DNA of 64,000 bases from Tridacna crocea (Eukaryota; Mollusca; Bivalvia; Cardiida; Cardiidae): the NCBI GenBank assembly GCA_943736015.1, contig OX031061.1, positions 58,968,192-59,032,191 of the forward strand. The letters run 5' to 3'. The translations under genes were made by a program, and so were the position numbers. A model generated the notes under the pieces. That model did no database searches and had not been told where the DNA came from. It worked only from the letters and a program-made list of their open reading frames with translations. Shown in pieces: positions 1-8,926 of this stretch (its first letter is position 1; each line of letters starts with the position of its first letter).

Positions 1-707
1 GACAAATCGACAAATGAAAAATATGGTTACTCTGTAGAAGAATGTATTGCCCAATTAAAGAGAAGAGTTTAAAAAGGACCTGTATATGTATGTACCTGCT
101 GTCACCAAACATGGTTTCAACACTCCGTTGATTTGGAAAATAATGTAGTGAAACAGATTGAGCCTGAATTAGTGAATACCTGCTTCACAGGGTATTGCTC
201 AGTTGATGACAAAGAGTGAATATGTAGAACATGTTCTGAAACATTACGAAAAGGACAAGTACCTCGTCTTTCAGTTGCAAACAAAAATTCTTTTCCAACA
301 AAACCAAAAAAACTCGAACTACATCAATTAAAAGAAAGACTTGTATCTCTCAGAATACCTTTCATGCAAATACGTGTACTTCCAAAAGGTGGTCAGTTGT
401 GTATCAAAGGCAATGTTGTAAATGTTCCAATTGACATTCAACCTGTTATATCAAGTCTACCAAGACCATTTGACTCACATGTGACAATTCCTGTACGATT
501 GAAGAAAAGACTCTGTCACAAGAAATGTGACTTTTACTGAAAATGTGCGTCCATTACAAGTTCTATCAGCTCTGCATTGGTTAATGAACCATAGTAAGCT
601 TTATAGAGATTCGGGTATTTCATTTGACAAGGAGTGGATTAAAAGACTGAATGAAGAAAGCGCAGAAAATGTAAGAGTTTTTGGAAATAAATGAAACATC
701 AACCATA
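1..707 (+). pseudogene. Helentron N-terminal zinc-finger region (DUF6570-like), broken
   Basis: Frame 1 reads through CTCC and CRTC cysteine pairs and then a block with RIPFMQI, LPKGGQ and GNVVNVP. This is the pattern of the conserved domain upstream of Rep in many animal Helitron proteins. In-frame stops lie at 70-72, 217-219 and 538-540. After about 530 the homology moves to another frame (VRPLQVLSALHWL, then a SGISFDKEW stretch) and reaches a further stop near 690. The stops are isolated and the flanking protein sequence is still recognisable, so decay is moderate. The function in Helentrons is not settled; nucleic-acid binding is a guess from the cysteine pairs. Confidence 0.8.
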
Positions 708-998
708 CACGGCGGGGAATCACTTGACACAACAACAAAAACAATGACCGACATTTGAAGAAATTCCCCGACTTTAATATCATTTGTTTGCTCGTCAGTA
801 CCTTTTTATCAGATGTTGTTTAAAAAATCTAACACATCAAGCAAATCCCTGGAATCCTTCCGCCTTCTCTGCTTCAAACCAAATTCCAATCGGTCATGTA
901 TTAATGGAATTATTGAAGATTTTCTTACCTGAAGTCGGGGAATTTCTTCAAATGTCGGTCATTGTTTTTGTTGTTGTGTCAAGTGATTCCCCGCCGTG
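708..998. mobile_element. MITE with ~70-bp terminal inverted repeats, inserted in the Helentron
   Basis: The left end starts cacggcggggaatcacttga and the right end is its exact inverse (tcaagtgattccccgccgtg). The inverted match continues for about 70 bp, through a gaccgacattt segment on each side. The 6-bp sequence accata lies immediately outside both ends (702-707 and 999-1004), as expected for a target-site duplication. The central ~150 bp has no convincing coding potential. Six-bp duplications occur in a few DNA transposon superfamilies (for example IS3EU or Dada types), but I cannot assign one. The insertion is younger than the Helentron. Confidence 0.9.
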
Positions 999-1733
999 AC
1001 CATAGGTACTGAACAAGCACTGAACTATATACAGGATGATAAAAGCCAAAATAGCGCTACAAAGGTAAATGAGGTAGAAGATTCTGAAAATTCCAGTGAA
1101 ATTGATGAAACTGAGAAGATTAATGGTAACAGTGACACAATGATAGATTCAGCTTATCCTGTCACAAATTCTGTCTACACCTTTGCCCCTGGTGAGGGTC
1201 AAATACCAATGAGTCTATATGAAGATGTAAATGCAGAATACATGTCTTTTCCTACCCTGTTTTGTGGTCAAACACGCGTTTCGAATGCAGAAAGAATTGT
1301 ACCTGTCCACTGCAGTGATATCTGTAAGCTTGAGCTTAGACATGTAGAAAGACGAATAGCAACAAATGTTCCAAATATTTTCTTTAAATTGAAAAAAACA
1401 CAGCTGAAGCAGATATCAGACCGTGTTCACCTTGTTCTAAAAAGATTCAAAACTGAAGGAAAGAAATTGACCGTATCAGAAGTTTTAAGTGCAGATTGCC
1501 AGAGCAAATTAGTGAATTTGGATGAAGGATGTTATATATTTCGTACATTAAGAGACTCACCACCATACTTAGAAGCTCGGAAGAAAGATTTATTTGCCAT
1601 GATTAGACAGTTAGGCTTGCCTACATGGTTTACTTCTATATCATCAGCAGATACAAGATGGTCAGACGTACTGAAAATTCTGGCAAACTACATGATGGAA
1701 AAGATCTTAATGATGAAGATATTAAAAAAATGA
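999..1733 (+). pseudogene. Helentron Helitron-like N domain segment
   Basis: A 245-residue open stretch. Its apparent start (GTG at 996) lies inside the end of the MITE and is an artefact; the true protein came in from upstream of 708. The recognisable part begins around FPTLFCGQTR and runs through conserved Helitron_like_N features: FFKLKKTQLKQI, YIFRTLRDSPPYLEARKKDL and WFTSISSADTRW (usually an FFTLSAADTRW-type block). The frame is lost near 1640, and the next segment continues in another frame from about 1733. The acidic, low-complexity first 60 residues are typical of the variable linker. Confidence 0.85.
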
Positions 1734-2672
1734 ACTGGTCTGAGAAAACAAAACTTATTCAAAGTGATCCAGTCACATGTGTTAGGTATTTTGATCACCG
1801 TGTTCAGGAGTTCATCAACACTGTACTTAAAAGTAACCATGCACCACTTGGCAAAGTAAAGGACTATTTTTATCGCGTGGAATTTCAACAAAGAGGATCT
1901 CCTCATATACATATGCTTATTTGGATTGAAGGGGCCCCTATTTATGGTGTAAATAGTGGATGAGATACAGTACATTGACAAATATGTATCATGCTCAAAG
2001 GTAGACTCTCCTCTCCTAGAATATCAAGTTCATAGGCATTCAAAATCATGTAGGAAAAGGGAAAAGCTATATGCTGATTTGGTTTCCCCATCCCACCAAT
2101 GAAACAAACTGTTGTTCTAGAACCTTTAGTTGATGATCCTGTTGAAATTAAGAAATACAGCAAAACGTTTGAAATGATTCAAAAGCATATGCATAATCTT
2201 AAAGATTGCAATATTTCATATGAACATTTCTTTGCTGATTTAAATTTAGATGAAGAAAACTATATTAAAGCTATTCAAAGCTCTCTGAATGGACCGAAGG
2301 TTTTTTCTAAAAAGAAGTGTAGCAGAGATTAGAATAAATGCTTATATGAAACCAATATTAGAGACTTGGGGAGCCAACCATGATCTCCAGTTTGTTCTGG
2401 ATGCTTATGCATGTGCTGTTTATATTGTATCATACATTAGTAAGGCCCAAAGAGGGATGAGTTTACTTATGAATGAAGCATGTAAAGAGGCAAGAAGGGG
2501 AAATATGGATTTAAAGAAACAAGTAAGACATATTGGAAACAAATTCCTTAATAGTGTAGAAATGGGTGCACAGGAAGCATGCTATCTTCTTCTTCAACTC
2601 CCACTAACTAAATGCACAAGAGAGGTAGCTTTCATCAACACATTCCACCAGAAAGTCGTACATTCCTTTTAA
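1734..2672 (+). pseudogene. Helentron Rep nuclease segment with HUH and tyrosine motifs
   Basis: Three overlapping frames carry the Rep endonuclease. The metal-binding HUH motif is in RGSPHIHML, with its two histidines at 1904-1906 and 1910-1912. Next come IQYIDKYVSC, a C.R.FGFP.PP-like stretch split by frameshifts near 1960-2100, and then YIVSYISK in the third piece, which fits the paired catalytic tyrosines plus lysine of Y2 Rep proteins. Family knowledge: this domain nicks and joins single strands in rolling-circle transposition. Frame changes near 1955, 2095 and 2330 make it non-functional as it stands. Confidence 0.88.
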
Positions 2673-3498
2673 AGTCCAGAGAATCCCTTGAGAAGTTAAC
2701 AGGAACATCTACAGATATTGAAGCAGGTAATGCAATTTAAATACACTCCAAGAGACCATAACAGCTTGAACACTGGTGTCTTGCTGATTACATGTCTAAA
2801 CTGGATGTCATTTGTCCATCTGAAAAAAAAACTTATGAAGATGAAGATCAGAATGATGATGAAAAGCAATATACAGGTCCAAAAATTTCCAAAGAAAGAA
2901 ATATTGAAACTTTTTCAGCAGATAATTTTAAAGTCACATTGAAAAGTGGTATTGTAATAAAGACTAGAGCAAACCCAAGAGTTGTTCGTTATGTCAGATT
3001 TTCCAAAAAAGTAGACAAAGAGAATTATTACAGACAGAGACTGCTACTTTTTCATCCATGGAGAAATGAAAGTACAGATCTACTGGGTGCTTTTCCTGCA
3101 TATGAATCACACTATCAGACTAAAAAGAATTTCATTGATCATAAAGCAAAGGAATATGAAAAAAATATGGAACAACTGATACAGGCTCTTGAGAAAGCAG
3201 AAGATGATGTAGATTATGATGACATTGCACCGATGACAGAACAAGCAGAAGCTGATTCTATCCTAGAGGGAACTTCAGAAAGTGAGCAGTTTGTCTATTT
3301 CGACCCAGATCGTCCACATGGACATTGTCATTCTGATATAGGAAGTGATTTAGGATCTTCAGTGGCATATGTTGATATTTCAGTTAACACAAAAAGAATG
3401 TCAGATGACATGTTTAGATCTCTGGTCCAGTCATTTAATAAAAACAGTCAGAGTTCTTTCAACATGTTCTTCAGACAGCTGAGGACAAAAAAGAACCC
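2673..3498 (+). pseudogene. Helentron Rep-helicase linker segment
   Basis: After a stop and frame change near 2670-2790 the protein resumes with an LEHWCLADYMSKLDV stretch, which matches the usual segment just before the helicase. It continues with YRQRLLLFHPWRNE and a long acidic, coiled region up to 3495. Two adjacent frames near 2718-2942 and 2792-3502 overlap; the second is the real one because it contains the FHPWR block. No enzymatic motif is visible here. It joins the helicase after one more frame change at about 3499. Confidence 0.8.
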
Positions 3499-4897
3499 GT
3501 GAATCTGTTCTTAACAGGAGGTGCTGGTGTCGGTAAATCTATTCTGATATCTGTTTTGCATGAACCCCTTTTGCGACATTTATCTGCATCTGCAGGGTAT
3601 AATCCTGAGTCATGTAAAGTTCTATTATGTGGACCTACTGGTAAAGCAGCTTTTAACATTGGAGGTCAAACTGTACATTCAGCATTTCGTATTCCTGCAA
3701 GTCAAGGTTACTCATTGAAACCTTTGGACAGTGATACTTTGAATTATCTGCGAACCAAGTACAGGGATCTGTCTGTTGTCATTATAGACGAAGTATCTAT
3801 GGTGGGAAATAACATGCTGATGTTAATGAATCAACGGTTGCAGCAAATAAAAGATTGACTTTCATATTTTGGTGGTGTTCATGTGATTTTGGTGGGTGAT
3901 CTCTTTCAGTTAAAGCCAGTTATGGATGGTTGGATATTTGAAAATTAAAAAAAAAACAACTTTGGACCTCTAGCTACTAATTTATGACATGAGTTGTTTA
4001 CCATACATGAATTAACAGAAATAATGAGACAAAAAGGTGATAAGAACTTTGCAGAGGTATTGAACAGATTGCGAGAATGAAACCAAAGTGAAGAAGACAT
4101 TGAGATTTTGAAAACGAGTAAAAACACCATCAGAATTATCAAATTGGACTCATGTTACCCATCTCTTCAACACAGATTCCAGTGTAGACACTTTCAATAA
4201 TAATGCCTTTCAATCATCATCAAATCAAAAGGTAGTTGTCACAGATATTGATGAGGTAGTTGGAAATGATTCCAAAGAGACAAAACAGCAGGTTATTGCT
4301 AGAATACCGAGTGATTCTTCAAAAACAGCAGATTTGTCAAAAAAACTGGGTATTGCAGTTGGAATGACTGATGATCTTTGTGCTAATCTTGATGTGAATG
4401 ACGGACTTGCCAATGGATCTAGTTGCTGTATTAAGTTTATTGAACACAAACAAGTAAATACTGACAGAACAAGTATTGTTTGGGTGCAGTTCAGTGATGA
4501 AAAAATTGGAATGGAGTGGCGGTTCAAGTACAAACACCTTTATCACAGACCTATCAGGCAGTCTTGGACACCCATTTTTGATGTGAAGAGAAACTTTGTT
4601 TATTTACGCAAAACTTTTATCAGGATACAGCTGCCTCTTCGTCAAGCAACGGCAAAAACCATACATAAATCCAAGGGAGACGCTTTGAATGAAGTTGCGA
4701 TTGACTTGTCTGGATCTCGTGTTTTTCCACATGCACATTATGTTGCTCTCAGTAGATCTAAGTCTTTATTAGGTCTCCATTTATTGAACTTAAATGAGAA
4801 CAAAATTTCAGTTTCACAAAGGGTCAAAGAAGAAATGACCAGGTTGCGCAAAGAAAAAAACTTTGAAGCTATGTTATGTTCCATTGTACACTGTTGA
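3499..4897 (+). pseudogene. Helentron PIF1-like superfamily 1 helicase
   Basis: Helicase motifs appear in order: Walker A GGAGVGKS near the start, LCGPTGKAA, Walker B VVIIDEVSMVG, then ILVGDLFQLKPV (motif III), ELTEIMRQ (motif IV), ATAKTIHKSKG (motif V) and HYVALSRSK (motif VI). These define the PIF1/RecD-type helicase of Helitrons, which unwinds DNA 5' to 3' during rolling-circle transposition (family knowledge). The open stretches are 3499-3858 and 4334-4897. Between them are stops (such as tga near 3856 and taa near 3946) and frame changes. The two outer pieces are well preserved and the middle is worst. Confidence 0.92.
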
Positions 4898-5552
4898 AGA
4901 TGTTTTGTTGAAGGTTGTTTATTTAAATACAAGGTCATTGATACCTCATGTAAAAGAAATATTTACAGAACCAAACATTCAAGCTTCAGATTTGATTTGC
5001 CTGGTTGAAACCTGGCTGACCAGTAGAGATGCTATGGCAACAATAAATATGCCTGGATATCGATTATTCCGTGCAGATGGGTATCACAAAGGAAATGCTA
5101 TACCTCACAGAGGAATTGCTGTGTACACCAAGGAGAGTATTCATGTTTTGTGACAGAACTCACACAATGGTGAAAAAATTGAATATACTGTTACAGAGAT
5201 TTTCATTGGTACAAGAAATATTGTAATTGTAACTTTGTATATGGCCCCAGCATGTCCTCTTACATCCTTGAAAAACTTAATCAAAAAACATTTGACCCCG
5301 TTTATTTCAGGGAATGAGTTCATTATGCTTCGGGACTTTAATTCAAATGCCCTGGAGGAAAATGATGCAACCTGTAAATATATTGAAAAAGAGCTGCATT
5401 GTAACCAGATTGTACACAAACCAACCCTTGAATCTGGATCTCTCCTAGATCATGCATAATCAAATACTGAAACTGCCAAGTCGGGTGTAATTGAATGTTC
5501 ATGGTCAGACCATTCAATCATATGTTGCTTTCTACAAGATAATATAAACTGA
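4898..5552 (+). pseudogene. Helentron C-terminal EEP (AP-type) endonuclease domain
   Basis: Downstream of the helicase the reading continues with VVYLNTRSL, DLICLVETWL, a GIAVYTKES block, LRDFNSN, SLLDHA and finally WSDHSIICCF. These are the landmark motifs of the endonuclease/exonuclease/phosphatase fold in their usual order: the N of the first block, E of ETW, D and N of DFN, and the terminal SDH histidine. In Helentrons this domain is fused behind the helicase (family knowledge). A stop at about 5151, frame changes near 5230 and a stop at 5457-5459 disrupt it. The last recognisable residues end at a tga at 5550-5552. Confidence 0.88.
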
Positions 5553-6012
5553 TAATAATTTCAGCCTTAAAACTCTGCTGTATCCTTTTTGAATCATGTT
5601 TGCAGAATGGATTGGTTTATCTCAACTATTGTTATGCTAATGAAACTTGCAGACTTTGTAAATCTTATAAAACAGCTTCAACCTAATTGATTTTGAAAGA
5701 AATCCAACACTATGGGAAAAGTAGCCATTTCAAGTTGAAAGATTTCATTTTTTGTTTGTCTTTTTGCATCATGAATTCATAATGTATGCTAGCATAAAAG
5801 CAAGATTTAATTCCCTGCCAGTAGAGCATATTCAGGCCCTTCAGGGCCTTCTAGTTGGTAATTCTGGTAACTAGTATTCATTCGTTTTACTACAATGTTT
5901 CTATATTCACTGATCTTTCAAAGGCAAAATCCATCACTTCACCCTTATTTGTTTTGTTGTCAGCGATTGCTTCCGATTTGTACGAGTCTAAAAGTTATTA
6001 TACGGTAGATAT
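5553..6012. other. Post-Helentron spacer with a GC hairpin
   Basis: No gene is seen. A 7-bp-arm hairpin lies at 5834-5849 (aggccct, loop tc, agggcct), followed at 5850-5873 by an imperfect inverted repeat starting ctagtt and ending aactag. Helitron-type elements often carry a GC hairpin just inside the 3' end, so the Helentron terminus may lie near 5850-5875. This is inference and no empty site is available. Confidence 0.4.
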
Positions 6013-6227
6013 TTAACCCTTTACTCCATAGATACTCATTTCTACGCATTGTTTGTGGGAGCCTTTGGAAATCATTGTGGCAAAAGGTGAAATTGCTCGT
6101 GACGAGCAATTTCACCTTTTGCCACAATGTTTTCTACACTATCAAAAGGTGTCATATACTTCATCCTTGCTGTTATTTAGGGTCAGTTAGAGATATCATA
6201 GAAATGCCTTATGGGGTAAAGGGTTAA
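6013..6227. mobile_element. Palindromic TTAA MITE, family A, copy 1
   Basis: Starts TTAACCCTTTACTCCATA and ends with gccttatggggtaaagggTTAA. The centre is a long perfect foldback around gaaattgctcgtgacgagca, with arms running out to acattgtg-type sequence on both sides. The TTAA ends and CCCTTT terminal bases suit a piggyBac-type non-autonomous element; no transposase is present. Further copies lie at 18932-19139 and 53100-53328. Confidence 0.85.
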
Positions 6228-6744
6228 CTCACTACCTTGTAAAACAATTTTTCAGCATAATAAATTCGGATACATAGTTTTGTAAGGTATACATAAACAA
6301 CCTTTTATGAATCGGTGTCTGACGCTTTACCAGACGGCAAATATCCAGACTGGTTCAACTTTGAAAGCATTTGCAGACAAGAAATAGTGTTGCTCGAGTG
6401 ATAGGAGTTTACATATAAAGGGTTAGAAAACAATTTCGAAAAAGAAGAACATGAGGGTTATTGGCAATTTCTCCATTTCCAATATAGTTTCAAAATATCT
6501 TTTGACTAAGATCTTTAAAACTTGGGAAAAGACTGTCATAGGGTAATTGATATGGAAACATTTCCAAAACCTTGCGGCATAAGCAAAAGATTGATTTTTT
6601 TCAATAATTTATCATTTTAGCAGTATATTAAAATTTTTAGACACACCATTGCTTCTAGAGATAGAGAGAGAGAAAGAGGGAGATAGAGATTTGCACAAGA
6701 TAATGAGTTCGATATTTATCATTGCTTTATGCTCATCTTCTTAG
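6228..6744. other. Spacer or intron 5' of the first Ig exon
   Basis: No coding signal was recognised. A short GA-rich microsatellite lies at about 6656-6690. No leader exon for the Ig receptor was found between the Helentron and the first Ig exon, so its 5' exons are either upstream of the window or undetected. Confidence 0.5.
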
Positions 6745-7059
6745 TTTCGCCTGAGTCAGTGAATTTAACGGTGTCCAAACTAGAACCTTCCGGCAGAGGA
6801 AGTTTTCTACACACTTTGCGATGTACGATTATTAACGCCAATCCAGCATGCAGTGTAACATGGAATCTTCCCTATGAAGCTAATGTAATCACCAGGATAC
6901 AAAAGAGGACAAGACCAGCGGGACAAGGAGGGTATACCACTGTGTCAGAACTACTACTGAATGGAGGTATGGAAATTGATGGAAGGGAAATAGAATGTCA
7001 GCCTGTCTGTGATGTATTCGAGACGAATGATACAGCCACACTTACAATACGTATCCCAT
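6745..7059 (+). CDS. Ig-superfamily receptor, exon encoding Ig domain 1
   Basis: The exon is bounded by an acceptor (cttcttag) and a donor (cat|gtaaga), both in phase 1, the usual symmetry of single-exon Ig domains. The 105-residue product begins SPESVNLTVSKLEP and has B-strand LRCTI, a tryptophan in SVTWNL, and a second cysteine in IECQPVC followed by TATLTIRIP. Extra cysteines (ACSVTW, QPVC) could form a second disulphide. The domain would be extracellular, and the NDT sequence is a possible N-glycosylation site. An open frame continues into the intron to 7202 but lacks Ig features. The leader exon upstream is not identified. Confidence 0.75.
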
Positions 7060-7364
7060 GTAAGAAAAAATATTTTTATATGCCTTCAAATGAAATTATT
7101 GCACCATTTAATTCTGCGACAAAAATTACTTTTCAAAATAGCTCAAACTATGCGACAGTTGGATATTTTTGCGAATTTGTTCTATTGAATAAAATTTTGT
7201 AAAACTATTTTTTGTATCAGACAGGTACAAAAATCCTTTCAAAACACTGTTTCCTATCATGTTGGACTATCTTTACCGATTTCGAAATGGACGCTGGTAG
7301 GTGCATTCAATTTGAAGAATTTGACATATATTGCCAGATCTAGAGCGGAATTTTCTCGTTTCAG

Positions 7365-7640
7365 ACCCGCCTACTGTGTCAATTAATACATCTCAGAGTA
7401 GCTGGAGAGCTGGGGATACAGTAATATTTGTGTGCAGTGTAAACAGTTACTCTCCGGTCAATGTCACGTGGTACACCTCACAGAACCAATCACTAGACAG
7501 CTTTGATTGCGGTGAGGGAGCTGTCTGTTTGCAGTTCCACCGAATACAGGAAGAAGATTCCGGTACTTATGTTTGTAAAGCGGCTACGGAATATTTCAAC
7601 ACGGCCATCGCATGTTTAGTATTAAATATTGCATCTACAG
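7365..7640 (+). CDS. Ig-superfamily receptor, exon encoding Ig domain 2
   Basis: Acceptor tttctcgtttcag and donor acag|gtaaga give a 276-bp phase-1/phase-1 exon. The domain has B-strand VIFVCSV, WY in NVTWYTS, and the classic EEDSGTYVCKA before the F strand, so the core disulphide and tryptophan are intact. A second cysteine pair (FDCGEGAVC) lies between the sheets. NTS, NVT and NQS are possible N-glycosylation sites. It follows Ig domain 1 in the same orientation and in matching phase. The overall architecture resembles invertebrate I-set/V-set surface receptors; no orthologue can be named. Confidence 0.88.
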
Positions 7641-7910
7641 GTAAGAAGTTAAAACTGAAGCTGCTGAAGTGTCTGTGAAGCTTAAGCACGGAACTTGCGG
7701 CCTGACCTTGATATACACTTTTCAATCAGGAGGTATTCTTTACAAAAATACATTGAAAAAGCATATTTGTGTTATTCTCTGTCTTGAAAATTTTCATTTC
7801 TCTAATTTAGTAGGTGAAGACTTAAGTGTTAAATTATCTTAGACTGATGTTGTCCAGATTATTAATTCGGCGCTGTAAGGATTAATATTTACTGGCATTC
7901 AATTATTCTT

Positions 7911-7934
7911 GAGCAAAACAATTTTGTTTTGCTC
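7911..7934. repeat. 24-bp palindrome in an intron
   Basis: gagcaaaacaattttgttttgctc reads the same on both strands and could form a hairpin. It lies in the intron between the second Ig exon and the membrane exon. Confidence 0.7.
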
Positions 7935-8102
7935 CGGCAACTTTAGGAGTACCTTCGGGCAAGACAATACTTCATAAAAGACCTAGTAAAATGGAAGGAA
8001 TACATGTACATTAGTAGGTGAATTGTCATCCTGATATTACTGAAATGCCTATGAAAGAAGTGTATTTTCATTCAACATATTTCACAAATATAATTTTACC
8101 AG

Positions 8103-8246
8103 CAAGAGATAGACAAATCTCTGAGAGCAGGGAGAAGACTCTTCCATGGAAATATATTGGTATCGGTGCTGCAGCGGGAGTTGTCTTTCTTGTACTAATG
8201 GTCATTTTGATGATAAAGAGAAGAAATACTGATAGACATAAAACAG
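8103..8246 (+). CDS. Ig-superfamily receptor, juxtamembrane and transmembrane exon
   Basis: Acceptor attttaccag and donor aaacag|gttggt define a 144-bp exon, again phase 1 on both sides and so in frame with the preceding Ig exon. It encodes a short polar stalk (DRQISESREKTLPWK), a hydrophobic segment of about 22 residues (IGIGAAAGVVFLVLMVILMI) and a basic stop-transfer KRRNTDRHK. This predicts a type I membrane protein with the Ig domains outside and the later exons inside. The hydrophobic segment is glycine/alanine-rich at its outer end and has no charged residue, so no built-in partner such as an ITAM adaptor is predicted. Confidence 0.85.
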
Positions 8247-8763
8247 GTTGGTTTAGTGAAAAAAAGTTAGGTCTTCGCAATCAGTAGTGACATAGCTTGA
8301 AAAAAGAGGGTTACTTGTTCAAAACCCAAAATCGGCCGATTTGTTTTTCGAAGATTGATGTTAGTCATTACAAGATTCATAGATCCCTCAACGTTGATAG
8401 CTGTTCGCGATGTAACAACGCACAACCAGTTAATCAACGAATTTTCTTACCTTACACAAGCTTGAGATAAGCATTTAGTGATGTCATATGTGACGTCATT
8501 TTATACCCCGTTAAAGAAAGTGAATCGGGTTTTATTAATGGAAACTACCGTGTATGAATACTTTGTTTGCACATTCTGACCAAAAGTTTGTGATATAGTG
8601 TTTTGTGAGAAAAAAAAGGCATTCTACGGCTTTTGAGATATCGTATTAAAAAAACGAACGAGCCCAATGGCTCGTTCAAGGACAATACTCTTGAATGATC
8701 TAATAAAATATCATCCTTGCTGATGTCAGATCCTAATTACATGTATGTCTTCGAATGTTTCAG
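8247..8763 (+). other. Intron of the Ig receptor
   Basis: Runs from gttggt to a tttcag acceptor. It contains a short hairpin at about 8652-8676 (acgagcc / ggctcgt arms) and otherwise nothing recognised. Confidence 0.6.
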
Positions 8764-8926
8764 GCAGTGAAGATATTCCTATGAATGCTCCTAATGTTCC
8801 TGCTACAAGCAACGAACCGAGAGATGAACAAAATGGGCAAGTTCATAGATACAGTTCACGAATTGCATTTATTGAATATTTATTTCTAAACCTTTTAACT
8901 AAAAACACAGGCTCCAATCACGGACG
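8764..8926 (+). CDS. Ig-superfamily receptor, cytoplasmic exon (3' border uncertain)
   Basis: After a clear cag acceptor (8761-8763) the phase-1 frame reads SEDIPMNAPNVPATSNEP and then RDEQNGQ, a polar, proline-containing tail without hydrophobic segments. The open frame continues to 8948. The donor at 8926/8927 (gacg|gtatag) leaves phase 2, which joins in frame to the mini-exon at 11140. The last ~80 bases are AT-rich and look intronic, so an earlier donor or an additional split is possible. No tyrosine motif is obvious in the certain part. Confidence 0.5.

Larger units (their letters stand above)
1..5552 (+). mobile_element. Helitron of the Helentron type, decayed, left end outside window
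   Basis: The pieces appear in the order expected for an animal Helentron: cysteine-rich N-terminal region, Helitron-like N domain, Rep with an HUH motif and paired tyrosines, PIF1-family helicase, then an endonuclease/exonuclease/phosphatase domain. The EEP tail separates Helentrons from canonical Helitrons (family knowledge). At least ten stops or frameshifts split the reading frame and a MITE interrupts it, so this copy cannot encode a working protein. The 5' terminus is not in the window and the 3' terminus was not identified with certainty. Confidence 0.9.

Noticed and set aside
784-999. 71-residue open frame at 784-999
   Set aside because: It lies within the MITE and reads through its inverted repeat.
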